Assembly: GCA_964437465.1 (NCBI GenBank)
Contig: CAYTGI010000002.1
Location: 1 to 64,000 of the forward strand
Reading direction: 5' to 3'
From: JAGQLF01 sp964437465
GTDB lineage: Bacteria > Patescibacteriota > Dojkabacteria > J137
DNA length: 64,000 nt
Part shown: positions 35,395 through 45,034 of the stretch, piece after piece
Layout: every line of letters starts with the position of its first letter
How positions within the stretch are numbered: the first letter of the stretch is position 1
Made by a program: the position numbers and the translations under genes
Notes under the pieces: model-generated
Told to the model about the DNA's origin: nothing
Seen by the model: only the letters and a program-made list of their open reading frames with translations
Database searches by the model: none

Positions 35395-36935
35395 TCTGTT
35401 AAAAGTTTTTTTGATCTAAGCTTTCTATGGTAATTAATTGCAAATCTATGAGCTTCGTCTCTAATTCTTTGGACAAGGTATAATTCTTCTGATCTTTTTG
35501 GAAGTCGAATTTTCTTAAATCTACTAGAGTCATTAATTTGATTATAGTCATCTTTAAATTGATCTGTAATTTTAAATATCTCCTCTTCTTTTTTTGCAAG
35601 TCCTACAATGGGTATTTCATTGTGAAGATTAAACGAGTATAAAATCTTATAAGTTGAGGCTAATTGTCCTTTCCCACCATCAATAATAATTAGATCGGGT
35701 TTTTGCGAAAAACTCTCATCCTCCTTCCAATTTTTAGCTCTTTTTACTAGATCATCAGGTAAATCAAAGGTTTCAGCTTCTATCTGCTTTTTTTGATGAC
35801 TTTTCAAAAACTGTTTGAATCTTCTAGTTAGAACTTCTTGTAACATTGCAAAGTCATTTGGCTCATTTTTCATTCTAATTTTAAATCTTCTGTATAGATC
35901 TGGTCGAATTTGCCCATCGACCATAACAACCATTGATCCAACAGCATTTCTTCCTTGAATATTACTGATATCGTAACACTCAATTCTGAAACCTTTGTGA
36001 TTATTAATTTTATCAGGGGGAAATTCTAATTCTGAAATTAGCCCATTAATCGCAGATTTTTTTTGCTTTTTTTGAAGTTCCTCTAAAACGACGTCATCTA
36101 CTGAGTTATCTGTCCGAATATTCGCAGTCAGGTATTTTATATCGTTTATTCGATCTCTATATTTTGCTGCTTCTTCATATCTTAAATTTTTCACAGCTTC
36201 TTTTAGTTTTTTTTCCAGGTCTCTTAAAAGATCATTCTTCTCCCCTCTAAAAAACTTTCGTATTGATATGAAATTTTTTTGATAGTGTTCTTTAGATTCT
36301 AAGCCAGCACAAGCTCCTCCACAAAGTCCTATGTGATAGTAAAAGCATGGTTTTTGTACATCAGTATAAACTTCTAAAGGATCAGAACTAATTTGGTAAA
36401 CAAGATGTTTGGTTGTTCTATACGGAAATAATCTTCTAAGTCTTTTTAAAATTCTTCTGGCTGGCATTGTTTCCGGATATGGTCCGAAATACTCTGCTTT
36501 GTCTTCTTTTTTCTTTCTGGTAATTGTGATTCTTGGAAAATCTTGAAAAGTAGATTTTGCTTTTGGCTCTTGATTTGATCTTCTTATTCTTTCAAATCGG
36601 ACATAGATATAGTTTTTATCATCCCTCATTAAAATATTGTAATGAGGCTGATACTTTTTTATTAAATTTGTCTCAAGTATTAATGCGTCTACTTCTGTAT
36701 CTACAGTCAAGAACTCAACATCATAAGCCTCATCAATCATATTCTGGATACGTGTATTGAGTTTTTTATAGTTAGTAAAATAGCTTTTAACCCTATTTAT
36801 TATCTTTTTAGCTTTACCTACATAAATTACTTCATTTTTCTTATTCCTGTATATATAAACACCTGATAAAAGAGGTGCATTATAAATTTTTTCTTGAAAT
36901 TCTTTTGTTTTTTTACTTAGAATCTTCTGTATCAT
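35391..36935 (-). CDS. uvrC: Excinuclease ABC subunit C, lacking the C-terminal HhH domain
   Basis: Makes both incisions in nucleotide excision repair after UvrB has marked the damage. The GIY-YIG nuclease is at residues 20-100 (SGVYIYRNKKNEVIYVGKAK, then ALILETNLIKKYQP). The UvrB-contacting UVR motif LKEAVKNLRYEEAAKYRD is near 235, and the RNase H-like nuclease for the 5' cut has ECYDISNIQGRNAVGSMV near 320 and DLIIIDGGKGQL near 430. The protein ends at residue 514 just after RDEAHRFAINYHRKLRSKK, where usual family members of about 600 residues continue with two helix-hairpin-helix DNA-binding motifs. Confidence 0.94.
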   Translation of the reverse strand: MIQKILSKKTKEFQEKIYNAPLLSGVYIYRNKKNEVIYVGKAKKIINRVKSYFTNYKKLNTRIQNMIDEAYDVEFLTVDTEVDALILETNLIKKYQPHYNILMRDDKNYIYVRFERIRRSNQEPKAKSTFQDFPRITITRKKKEDKAEYFGPYPETMPARRILKRLRRLFPYRTTKHLVYQISSDPLEVYTDVQKPCFYYHIGLCGGACAGLESKEHYQKNFISIRKFFRGEKNDLLRDLEKKLKEAVKNLRYEEAAKYRDRINDIKYLTANIRTDNSVDDVVLEELQKKQKKSAINGLISELEFPPDKINNHKGFRIECYDISNIQGRNAVGSMVVMVDGQIRPDLYRRFKIRMKNEPNDFAMLQEVLTRRFKQFLKSHQKKQIEAETFDLPDDLVKRAKNWKEDESFSQKPDLIIIDGGKGQLASTYKILYSFNLHNEIPIVGLAKKEEEIFKITDQFKDDYNQINDSSRFKKIRLPKRSEELYLVQRIRDEAHRFAINYHRKLRSKKLLTD

Positions 36936-36995
36936 AAATTTAGTCTATCAAAAAGCACGATTTTATTATATCATTGGATAATATAAGCAATTCTA

Positions 36996-38126
36996 ATGAC
37001 AGAATCACTAACATACATACTCTCAGTAATGATAGCCTCAATGTTACTGAGCTTTTCGTTGGCCTTTCCAATAATTTCTTTACTATATAGGTATAAGATT
37101 ACAAGAAGGTTAGATTTTGATTTTACAACGGTTATTGAGAAAGTTAAGTTAAAAGCAGGTGTCCCAATAATGGGAGGTTTAATTGTTGTATTAACTGTGC
37201 TTTTCGTCAATCTTATATTTAATCCAGAAAGAGGGAGTGCATCGTTAAATGCTTTATTATTCATTTTTTTCTTATCTGCTTTGTTAGGAGGATTTGATGA
37301 CGTTTTAAATATTTATGGAAGAGAGAGAGCAAAACTTCGACCTTTATCTAGAACAATAAAATTAATAAAAGTCCATAAAGATGTAAAAAAAAGGATAATT
37401 TTAGCAATAGGGCTACCTTGGTCTATGTATAAAAGGTTTTTCTATATGCTTGGATCAAATCCTGGTAAAGGTATTCAGGCTCATGAAAAGATAATTGTAC
37501 AATCTATTGCGGGAATTGTACTAGGATACGCAGTTTATTTTTATAGTCCATGGGATCAACCAGGTCTAGTTAATATTCCAGTTTTTGATTTAGCTTTGGA
37601 TATTGGTTTATTGATAATACCATTTGCGTGGATAACAGTTGTCCTAATGACAAATGCCGTTAATTTAGCAGATGGTATGGATGGTTTAGCAGCTAGCCAA
37701 CTTTTATTTTCATTTGTAGGGTTTATGATTATTGCATTAGTAAAACAAGAAATCTGGATAGCTTACCTTATTGCAAGTGTCATTGGATCTTTAATTTCCT
37801 ACCTTTATTTCAATGTACCTCCAGCTCGATTTCAAATGGGAGATGTTGGTTCACTTGCTCTAGGTACGTTATTGGCAGGTGTTGCATTTATGGTTAGAGA
37901 GCCATTATTTCTACTAATTATATCTTTACCTTTTGTTGTAACACTTTTATCAACGGTCATTCAGGGCATGGGAAGAAGAATTCTGGGAAGAAGAATATTT
38001 AGAATGGCGCCTATTCATTACCATTTTCAGATGAATAATGAGTGGTCTGAAGAGAAAGTTGTAATGAGATATGCCTTGTTTGGGGCTTTTTGTATGCTTG
38101 TAGGGCTTTGGTTATTTTTTATATAA
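36996..38126 (+). CDS. mraY: Phospho-N-acetylmuramoyl-pentapeptide transferase
   Basis: Moves phospho-MurNAc-pentapeptide onto undecaprenyl phosphate to make lipid I, the first membrane step of peptidoglycan synthesis. The 376-residue protein has ten or so membrane segments. Family motifs are AGVPIMGGLIVVLTVLF near residue 50 and NAVNLADGMDGLAASQLL near 220, which holds the Asp pair that binds Mg. QMGDVGSLALGTLLAGVAF near 279 and the His-rich APIHYHFQMNNEWSEEKVVM near 335 complete the active site. The gene is apart from other mur genes, apart from the Mur ligase at 51878. The AI-2E family gene follows after six bases. Confidence 0.95.
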   Translation: MTESLTYILSVMIASMLLSFSLAFPIISLLYRYKITRRLDFDFTTVIEKVKLKAGVPIMGGLIVVLTVLFVNLIFNPERGSASLNALLFIFFLSALLGGFDDVLNIYGRERAKLRPLSRTIKLIKVHKDVKKRIILAIGLPWSMYKRFFYMLGSNPGKGIQAHEKIIVQSIAGIVLGYAVYFYSPWDQPGLVNIPVFDLALDIGLLIIPFAWITVVLMTNAVNLADGMDGLAASQLLFSFVGFMIIALVKQEIWIAYLIASVIGSLISYLYFNVPPARFQMGDVGSLALGTLLAGVAFMVREPLFLLIISLPFVVTLLSTVIQGMGRRILGRRIFRMAPIHYHFQMNNEWSEEKVVMRYALFGAFCMLVGLWLFFI

Positions 38127-38132
38127 TAAAAT

Positions 38133-39341
38133 ATGAATGACATAACTGTTAAATTAAGGCCAAGCTTCATTCTTTGGACTATTGGTATATTTGCTTTACT
38201 TGCTCTTTCAATTGCACTTAAGGATATAATCATTATTTTCTTTTTAGCATTTATCGTTAGCTCAGGCTTTAGACCCGTAGTAGATAGATTAGAAAAATTT
38301 GGATTTGCTAGGATATTAAGTTTGATTATTATTTATTTAATCGCAGTCCTATTAATTATTCTAGTGCTTCTGTTAACTATCGAGACTTTTATTAGACAAT
38401 TTAATACTGTTAATGCAAACCTTCCTGAAATTACAGAGAACTTGCTAACTTCATTACAGAATGTAACCCCAGATGAATGGGGAATAATATCCGATGAACA
38501 AATTCAAGAAAGTGTTAATCAAGTTGAAGAAACAACATCTGTAAATGCAGAAACGTTAGATGATATATTTACTTTTCTTGGTAATAATATCCAGACCTTC
38601 AGCAACACCGGCCTGTCAATACTTAGCAGTGTAACCAACTTCTTATTCTCTGCTTTCATTGTAATAATGGTAGCAGCTTACCTCATAGCAAGACCAGAAA
38701 AGGCATATAGAGGACTAATAGGCTATATACCCAAAAATTCCCAAGATAAAGTTATGAATATGTTCGATAAGGTCGAACGACAGTTAGGGGAATGGGTTGT
38801 AGGTCAATTAATTTTAATGTTTGTTGTTGGCCTTATTACCTATTTAGTCGTAATGTTTCCCTATGTTTTAGGTGTAGATGGATATGAACTTCATAAATTT
38901 GCATTATTAATCGCAATCATAGCAGGGATTCTTGAAGCATTTCCTAATATTGGGCCTACAATTACCCTAGTTATAACAATGTTAATGACTATAGGAACAG
39001 GTGGTAGTTTAGGTATAATAATATATATTTTTATAATGTTTCTTGGTATTCAACAATTTGAAGCTGTTTTAATAGTTCCAATGGTTATGAAAAGGGCAGT
39101 AAATTTAGACCCGATAATTGTAATACTTGCAATAACTGCTGGATTTACTCTTGGTGGAGTATTGGGGGCAATAATAAGTATTCCAATTACTGTGATCTTA
39201 AGAATTATTTTAGATGAAGTCAATGAAAACAGAATAAAGCATGAAAATGATGATGATAAGATCTTATCTCAAGAAAAGAATATCAAAATTGAGAAAAGTA
39301 ACTTATCAAGGGTCAAAGGACTATTTAGAAAATTTTTCTAA
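38133..39341 (+). CDS. AI-2E family (PF01594) membrane transporter
   Basis: 402 residues, eight predicted membrane segments with a soluble stretch between the third and fourth. Typical family features are LAFIVSSGFRPVVDRLEK near residue 35, YLIARPEKAYRGLIGYIP near 182, WVVGQLILMFVVGLITYLV near 218, and the C-terminal FGAV-type run FEAVLIVPMVMKRAVNLDPI near 310. Members export autoinducer-2, sodium or small metabolites; the substrate is not predictable. The gene follows mraY closely and overlaps the convergent nrdR end by 21 bases. Confidence 0.88.
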   Translation: MNDITVKLRPSFILWTIGIFALLALSIALKDIIIIFFLAFIVSSGFRPVVDRLEKFGFARILSLIIIYLIAVLLIILVLLLTIETFIRQFNTVNANLPEITENLLTSLQNVTPDEWGIISDEQIQESVNQVEETTSVNAETLDDIFTFLGNNIQTFSNTGLSILSSVTNFLFSAFIVIMVAAYLIARPEKAYRGLIGYIPKNSQDKVMNMFDKVERQLGEWVVGQLILMFVVGLITYLVVMFPYVLGVDGYELHKFALLIAIIAGILEAFPNIGPTITLVITMLMTIGTGGSLGIIIYIFIMFLGIQQFEAVLIVPMVMKRAVNLDPIIVILAITAGFTLGGVLGAIISIPITVILRIILDEVNENRIKHENDDDKILSQEKNIKIEKSNLSRVKGLFRKFF

Positions 39342-39770
39342 CTCATTCTGAACATCTTCTAAACTCTTAAATTCTTTATAGACTGAAGCAAATAAAAGTG
39401 CACCCAACTTATCTCTCTTAGTAAGTTCTTCTAAAACAAGCTCCCCAATGACCTTTGTAGGGATTGTCTCTTTATCCATATTCATCACCTTATTCTCAAT
39501 GTTTTGTACTATCTCCTCAACAACTTCTTCTCCAAGAGTTCTTTTTTTTACGGCTTTGAAAATTCCTAGTTTAACTTTCTCACGGTCAAACTCTTGTATT
39601 TTCCCATCTCTTTTTTCTACATTTACTAGAACTTTTTCAATTCTTTCATAAGTTGTAAATCTTCTATCACACGTCTCACACTCTCTTCTTCGTCGAGAAG
39701 TATTTGTATCTTCGTTATCTCTTTTATCAATTACTTTGATTTTTTCTGATTTACAGTATGGGCAGTGCAT
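39321..39770 (-). CDS. nrdR: Transcriptional repressor NrdR
   Basis: Senses (d)ATP and represses ribonucleotide reductase genes. The zinc ribbon is at residues 3-34 with Cys pairs MHCPYCKS and CETCDRRFTTYER. It is followed by the ATP-cone, VEKRDGKIQEFDREKVKLGI near 53, which holds the nucleotide-binding Arg and Lys residues. The length of 149 is normal. No NrdR box or ribonucleotide reductase gene is seen in the window, so its targets lie elsewhere. Confidence 0.95.
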   Translation of the reverse strand: MHCPYCKSEKIKVIDKRDNEDTNTSRRRRECETCDRRFTTYERIEKVLVNVEKRDGKIQEFDREKVKLGIFKAVKKRTLGEEVVEEIVQNIENKVMNMDKETIPTKVIGELVLEELTKRDKLGALLFASVYKEFKSLEDVQNELEKFSK

Positions 39771-39908
39771 ATTGTATTGCTAATTATTTAATAATAGCAT
39801 ATTGTGAAGTATTAAAGATCATCAGTTGATATTTTGCTAGTTTGGAAAACAAGATATAGAACTAATTAACTTGGTCATTAATCTAAAGAAAAAAATGCAA
39901 CTTTAATG

Positions 39909-39914
39909 TATAAT
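39909..39914 (+). promoter_or_regulatory. -10 box of the tRNA-Cys gene
   Basis: TATAAT lies 17 bases before the tRNA, which fits a short 5' leader. The -35 region is weak. Confidence 0.5.
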
Positions 39915-39931
39915 TTCCAGAACCTACTTGA

Positions 39932-40002
39932 GGTGTCATAGCCAAGTGGTAAGGCATGAGTCTGCAAAACTCTGATCCCGGGTTCGAATCCCGGTGACAC
40001 CT
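39932..40002 (+). tRNA. tRNA-Cys (GCA)
   Basis: The acceptor arm GGTGTCA pairs with TGACACC. The D arm is GCC/GGC, the anticodon loop CTGCAAA carries GCA (39964-39966), and the T arm CCGGG-TTCGAAT-CCCGG is perfect. The discriminator base is T, the identity element of tRNA-Cys. The pair at 27-43 is a T-T mismatch. No CCA is encoded. This is the only tRNA I find, and it sits beside a region rich in Cys-coding surface genes only by chance as far as I can tell. Confidence 0.97.
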
Positions 40003-40033
40003 TTTAACATAAACTAATTCTTTTATTCATCAT

Positions 40034-40444
40034 ATGAAAATATACTTTGCTGGATCTATAAGAGGAGGAAGAGATGATGCTGAATTATATAACAGTATAA
40101 TTAATGAACTTCAAAAATATGGAGAAGTACTAACCGAACATGTTGGCTCTAAAACACTCAGCCCACAAGGAGAGTCAGAAAAGAAAGAGGATTTCATATA
40201 CAGAAGAGATATTGAATGGTTAGAACAATCAGATGTTGTTCTGGCAGAGGTTACTCAACCAAGTCTAGGTGTAGGATATGAACTTGCTTATGCAGAAAAT
40301 AAAAAAATTAAAGTAATCTGTTTATTTAGAAAAAATAATGAACGTCTATTATCTGCTATGATTAAAGGTAATAAGTATTTTGATATTTATGAATATGAGA
40401 ATTTGAAAGATGTGAAGAGCATACTCTCAAAAGTTTTTAACTAG
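40034..40444 (+). CDS. DNPH1/Rcl-like 2'-deoxynucleoside 5'-phosphate N-hydrolase
   Basis: 136 residues of the nucleoside 2-deoxyribosyltransferase fold. MKIYFAGSIRGGRDDAELYN is the Rcl-type phosphate-binding start, and EHVGSKTLSPQGESEK follows. DIEWLEQSDVVLAEVTQPSL near residue 66 holds the catalytic Asp and Glu region. GVGYELAYAENKKIKVICLF is the second signature. These enzymes split the base from deoxynucleoside monophosphates and clean the nucleotide pool. The gene stands alone behind tRNA-Cys. Confidence 0.85.
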   Translation: MKIYFAGSIRGGRDDAELYNSIINELQKYGEVLTEHVGSKTLSPQGESEKKEDFIYRRDIEWLEQSDVVLAEVTQPSLGVGYELAYAENKKIKVICLFRKNNERLLSAMIKGNKYFDIYEYENLKDVKSILSKVFN

Positions 40445-40456
40445 GAAGAGAGAATG

Positions 40457-40484
40457 AAAAAGAGGTCAAAAAATGACCTCTTTT
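40457..40484. terminator. Terminator between convergent genes
   Basis: AAAGAGGTCA pairs with TGACCTCTTT across a short A-rich loop; T runs lie on both strands. Confidence 0.85.
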
Positions 40485-40505
40485 CTTTAATATTATCTTT
40501 CTAAA

Positions 40506-42188
40506 TTACATTGGACCGTAAATATCTTCTAAGCCTTCCATATACTCTTCAAAAGTAATTTCTTCATTTATATACCTATTGAGTAATTCTTCTTCCTCAG
40601 GAGAAATATCTACAGAGTCAAAGCTATCAAAAGATTCAATCGGCTCGACAAGAGCTGTAGTTCCTGTACCAAAGTTCAATGGAACCGTGACTGGAACACT
40701 GTACTGTAAATCTTCGAAAATCTGGTTAAAATCATCAGTGAAATCTTGATCATACTTTGGAACATCAAATTCAAATTTTGAATCATAAGTCACAGTTAAT
40801 GTATTTATTTCAAATTTAATACCTGAACCAAGAATGCTGTAGTCAATATTGACTCCTCCTCCAGTGCTGTATTCCATTTCCTCATCATGACAAGCTGTAA
40901 ATTCCATATCAAATAAATCCACAAAAATGCTTACCTGTTCGAAACTTTCTTCGAGAACTTCTCTTTCTTCAGCGATATCTAACCCTTCTGAATCAAAGTT
41001 ACTATCAGAAGTAATAACATCATAAGAATCTAGAATGACAGCTTTTACTGCCTCTAATACCTCGTCATTATTAAATTCCCCTTGATTACAAACAGAAGAT
41101 GATCCGTCTCTAATTGGATCAACAGCCTGAATATTTGTAAAGAAATCTACATCTCTAAAATTTTCTGAAATTGATCTCTTAATACCAGGTCCTGCACTTC
41201 TTATAAGTTCAATCTGTTCATCAGGCAATACACTAAAAGATGCTGCTAACTCTGCATTAAGTTCTTCGTATTCATCTGTATTTCTAAAATCTCTTAAATC
41301 TTGAAGATCCGATAGTTCACTTGCATCAACTCCCGATAATGATTCTGAGTACAGGCTAAAAATACTTGATAATGATTCATTTGCATCAACCCTAACTGTT
41401 TGACCAATTATCTGACTAATTTCTGAAAAATCTTCAGGTGGAATTAATCCATTATTTTCAAGTCTTTCTGTATAAAGATATGCAATACCATCAATTACAG
41501 TAAGCTGCATTTCACCATCTAAACTTCCATCAACTCCTCCATAAACACTCATTTTTATATCTATGAAATAATCTACTGAATCAATAATTTCAGAGAATTC
41601 TTCATCAGTTATATTTTGTATTAAGCTAATAATTTCAGCTGAAGTTTGAAGTTCTGCAAACTTTTCCTGATCATAGTCTTCATCATATCTTGCATATGAA
41701 TCTAATATTAAATCAACAGACATCTGTTGACCTTGATTCTCAACATCAAAGCTAAGATCCAAAGCACTATGAGTTGTATTCCCAGCTAAATCTAATTCGT
41801 TAAGATCAGGTGAAGATAGATATTGTAATCTTTCGGCACTTTGCTCAGCCTTATCAGCAATTGCCTCAAAGTCTATGAAATCTAGAGGTCTTTCTGGATC
41901 AAACTCATCAAAATCCATTGAATCTAAAACTAAGTCTATGTTATCTGAAATGTATGGATCTATTTCTTCTATTCCTGTTGAGGCATTGTATGATCCGCTA
42001 CTAGATGAATTTTGGAATAAAGCAAACACCGCAACAATTCCAACGAGCAATAGTACAACAACTCCTATCCCAAAAATCATAAGCGTTTTATTGGATTCAG
42101 AGCCTTGTGTATTTGTATTCATTTTACTTTCACTTGAAGCCTTCTGTTCAACCTCAACATTTACTTCTTCTTTTTTTTCTTCATTCAT
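40506..42188 (-). CDS. Membrane-anchored acidic extracellular protein, unknown
   Basis: 560 residues. A charged 33-residue cytoplasmic start is followed by one membrane helix (LMIFGIGVVVLLLVGIVAVF, about 35-54) and a very acidic external part. Weak internal motifs include DGEMQLTVIDGIAYLYTERL near 225. Three Cys are found in the last 200 residues. There is no recognisable catalytic site. The plan of short Lys/Glu tail, helix and acidic beta-type domain is shared with the protein at 7360-8154. It sits between gpmI upstream on the same strand and a terminator. Confidence 0.6.
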   Translation of the reverse strand: MNEEKKEEVNVEVEQKASSESKMNTNTQGSESNKTLMIFGIGVVVLLLVGIVAVFALFQNSSSSGSYNASTGIEEIDPYISDNIDLVLDSMDFDEFDPERPLDFIDFEAIADKAEQSAERLQYLSSPDLNELDLAGNTTHSALDLSFDVENQGQQMSVDLILDSYARYDEDYDQEKFAELQTSAEIISLIQNITDEEFSEIIDSVDYFIDIKMSVYGGVDGSLDGEMQLTVIDGIAYLYTERLENNGLIPPEDFSEISQIIGQTVRVDANESLSSIFSLYSESLSGVDASELSDLQDLRDFRNTDEYEELNAELAASFSVLPDEQIELIRSAGPGIKRSISENFRDVDFFTNIQAVDPIRDGSSSVCNQGEFNNDEVLEAVKAVILDSYDVITSDSNFDSEGLDIAEEREVLEESFEQVSIFVDLFDMEFTACHDEEMEYSTGGGVNIDYSILGSGIKFEINTLTVTYDSKFEFDVPKYDQDFTDDFNQIFEDLQYSVPVTVPLNFGTGTTALVEPIESFDSFDSVDISPEEEELLNRYINEEITFEEYMEGLEDIYGPM

Positions 42189-42223
42189 ATTTTTTATTTA
42201 ATAATAATTTTGAATTATAACTT

Positions 42224-43777
42224 TTATGCTAATAAATTCCTACCTGTCATTTCCGGTGGAGTCTCAATATTCATCATTCCAAGAATTGTAGGGGCGATAT
42301 CTGCTAGATTTCCAACAGGAAGTTCAATTGGAGGAAGTCCATTTTGAATAATAAGAACTGGAACTTGGTTTACTGAATGTTTTGTATCCGGTTTTCCGGT
42401 TTGGAGATCGATCATTTCTTCTATGTTTCCGTGATCTGCGCTAATTACTACCGCACCATTTTTTTCAAGAGCAGCATCTACAATTCGTCCAACACATTCG
42501 TCACAAACCTCCATTGCTGTAATCGCAGCTTCTATATTACCAGTATGAGCAACCATGTCTGGACCTGCAAAGTTAATAACCATAAAGTCATACTCATCTT
42601 TTTGCATATTCTCAAGCAGTAGGTCAGTAATTAATCTTTGACTCATTTCAGGTTTTAGATCATATGTCGCAACTTCAGGAGATGGTATCTCAACCCATTT
42701 TTCATTATCAAAAACAGCACCTGTACCTCCATTGAAGAAATATGTCACGTGGGGGAACTTTTCAGATTCCGCTACTCTTAATTGCTTATAGCCTTTTTCT
42801 GAAAGAACTCTACCTAAAGGCATTGTAATTTCTTCAGGAGGAAATGCTTTATTCTTAGGGAATCCATTTTTGTAATCAGTAAAACCAACAAAAAACATAT
42901 TTTCAATAATATTTCTTTCCCATCCAGGAAATTCTTGATCTTCAAATGCTCTTGTAATTTGCTGTGCCCTATCAGGTCTATAATTGAAGAAAATTACTGC
43001 ATCTCCAGGCTTAACAATTTCTGGAGATTCACCTTCTTTATCAACAATTAGAGTAGGTTCAATGTATTCATCAGAATTTTCAGACTTGTACTGTTCTTCA
43101 AGCTCTTTCTTCCAGTTTGTAATTATTTTTCCTTTTCCTTCAGTTAACATATCGTAAGCTTTTCTTGTTCTTTTCCAGTTTTTATTCCTATCCATTGCAT
43201 ACGCTCTACCAACCATCGAAACAATTCTACCAACCTTTTTCTGCATACAATTAGCCTCAATCTGTTCTAAAATATCAATACCAGCATCAGGAGCAGAATC
43301 TCTACCATCCATAAAACAATGAATTAAGACACTGTCAGGATTAAATTTTTTCTGAGCTGCAAATTCAATTAAATTAAATAAATGCTCAGTAGAACCGTGA
43401 ACTAGTCCTGTTCCTGTTAGTCCCATAAAATGAACCCTACCTTTATTTTTTTTTGCATGATCAAAAGCATTATTCAACATAACATTTTCAAAAAATGCTT
43501 TAGTTTTTATAGAGTTATCAATTCGTGGTAAATCCTGCAGAATTATTTTTCCAGATCCCATAGTTACATGACCAACCTCACTGTTACCATCAGTACCTTC
43601 AGGAAGACCGACATATAATCCTGCTGCTTCAAGCATTCCATGAGGATATTGAGGCCAGAATCTATCTAAATTTGGGGTCTTAGCCTGTGTAATTGCATTA
43701 CCAGGACCAGGTGGAGCTGAACCCACACCATCCATTGATATCATAATTATAGGTTTCGGAACTTTATTTTCAGACAC
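42224..43777 (-). CDS. gpmI: 2,3-bisphosphoglycerate-independent phosphoglycerate mutase
   Basis: Interconverts 3- and 2-phosphoglycerate in glycolysis with two Mn ions. The alkaline-phosphatase-like metal sites are ISMDGVGSAP near residue 13, MVAHTGNIEAA near 420 and SADHGNIEEM near 455. The nucleophile Ser is in GTDGNSEVGH near 65, and the insert domain has DGRDSAPDAG near 155. The length of 517 is normal. The start is a GTG at 43777 that follows a TTATAT-like box by a few bases, and no Shine-Dalgarno sequence is present. Confidence 0.96.
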   Translation of the reverse strand: MSENKVPKPIIMISMDGVGSAPPGPGNAITQAKTPNLDRFWPQYPHGMLEAAGLYVGLPEGTDGNSEVGHVTMGSGKIILQDLPRIDNSIKTKAFFENVMLNNAFDHAKKNKGRVHFMGLTGTGLVHGSTEHLFNLIEFAAQKKFNPDSVLIHCFMDGRDSAPDAGIDILEQIEANCMQKKVGRIVSMVGRAYAMDRNKNWKRTRKAYDMLTEGKGKIITNWKKELEEQYKSENSDEYIEPTLIVDKEGESPEIVKPGDAVIFFNYRPDRAQQITRAFEDQEFPGWERNIIENMFFVGFTDYKNGFPKNKAFPPEEITMPLGRVLSEKGYKQLRVAESEKFPHVTYFFNGGTGAVFDNEKWVEIPSPEVATYDLKPEMSQRLITDLLLENMQKDEYDFMVINFAGPDMVAHTGNIEAAITAMEVCDECVGRIVDAALEKNGAVVISADHGNIEEMIDLQTGKPDTKHSVNQVPVLIIQNGLPPIELPVGNLADIAPTILGMMNIETPPEMTGRNLLA

Positions 43778-43823
43778 AAAAAATATATAACCATAAATAA
43801 TATATCACCTTGAGTGGAAAGTT

Positions 43824-44951
43824 TTAAGGATTAATATTTTCCATTATTGATTTCATCCAATCAGAATAAAACTTCAGATTATGAATAGTTGCTAATCTAA
43901 ACCCAGCAGGTTCTTTAATTCTAATTAAGTGTCTCAAATATGCTCTTGAGACTGTAGAACAGCACTCACAATTACAGTTAGGATCTACTGGATCTTTGTC
44001 GAACTTATATCGCTCAGATCTTAAATGCATAACATCATAAGCCATAGTCAGTTTCTTTCCATTATAAGCTTTTGTCTCATCACCTTGACCTTCACTTACA
44101 TATAAATATCCATGCCTTGCGTTTCGAGTAGGCAAGACTGTATCGAATAAATCCCATCCGATTTCAACACAAAATGCAATATCATCAGGTTGCCCAATGC
44201 CCATTGCATATTTATATTTTGATTTTGGGATTAAATCTGAAACATATTGAAGCATCTCCCTATAGAGGCCACCTTTTTCCTCGGTTTTCCAAGTAGCACC
44301 TTCGTAGGTTGGAATTCCTCCAAAGTTATATAAGTCTAAATCTAAATCCAGTAACTGTGTTGCACTTAGCTTCCTCATCTCAAAATCATCAGCTCCTTGT
44401 ATAACAGCTCCTAATAAAGGCTTATCTTTTACAAAAATCTCATCAAATTTCTTCTTACTTCTTCTCGCCCATTTTGTTGTTAACTCAACACTTGTTTTTC
44501 TTGCATCTAAAGAAGCGTCGCCGATTATTGGGTCATCAAGAACAGTCATTATGTCTGAACCCAGATTTGCTTGTATTACAATTGATCCCTCTGGTGTAAG
44601 CAAACTATAATCTCCACTATCTGGATCAATAAAACTACAACCAATCTCCGTAATTTTATTTTTCTTATTTCCACTGTCTGCATTGATTAAAGAAAATACC
44701 TGCCATCCCCCACTATCTGTGAGTATTGGTCTGTCCCAGTTGAAAAAATCATGAATACCACCCATTTTTTTAATGTAACCACTTCCAATTTTTTGCTCTA
44801 GATGTAGAGTAGTTGTTACAATCTCATTAATTCCAGTATTTTTTAAATCTTTGAAAGAAGTTGACCGTATAGTTCCATATGTAGCGTCAGGTAGAAAAGC
44901 TGGAAGCTTAATTTCGCCATGATTGGTTTTAATACTATCTTTTGATTTCAC
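43824..44951 (-). CDS. tgt: tRNA-guanine (queuine) transglycosylase
   Basis: Exchanges guanine 34 in certain tRNAs for a queuosine precursor. The base-binding Asp is in LTDSGGWQVFSL near residue 98 (the usual Phe is Trp), the nucleophile Asp in FDTVLPTRNARHG near 275, and the zinc site in PNCNCECCSTVSRAYLRHL near 325 (Cys-x-Cys-x2-Cys and His). The length of 375 is normal for the bacterial enzyme. No preQ1-synthesis genes are in the window, so the base is probably imported or made elsewhere. Confidence 0.95.
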   Translation of the reverse strand: MKSKDSIKTNHGEIKLPAFLPDATYGTIRSTSFKDLKNTGINEIVTTTLHLEQKIGSGYIKKMGGIHDFFNWDRPILTDSGGWQVFSLINADSGNKKNKITEIGCSFIDPDSGDYSLLTPEGSIVIQANLGSDIMTVLDDPIIGDASLDARKTSVELTTKWARRSKKKFDEIFVKDKPLLGAVIQGADDFEMRKLSATQLLDLDLDLYNFGGIPTYEGATWKTEEKGGLYREMLQYVSDLIPKSKYKYAMGIGQPDDIAFCVEIGWDLFDTVLPTRNARHGYLYVSEGQGDETKAYNGKKLTMAYDVMHLRSERYKFDKDPVDPNCNCECCSTVSRAYLRHLIRIKEPAGFRLATIHNLKFYSDWMKSIMENINP

Positions 44952-45034
44952 TTAGTATTATAGCGTAAAGAGATGGCCACTAAAAAAATATCCGTTCGTA
45001 CGATATAATTCAAAAAGCATATTAAAAAAAATAA

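Noticed and set aside
40441..40500. Possible CRISPR or repeat array near 40450
   Set aside because: The repeated look comes from one terminator hairpin. No array of equal repeats and spacers was seen in the window.
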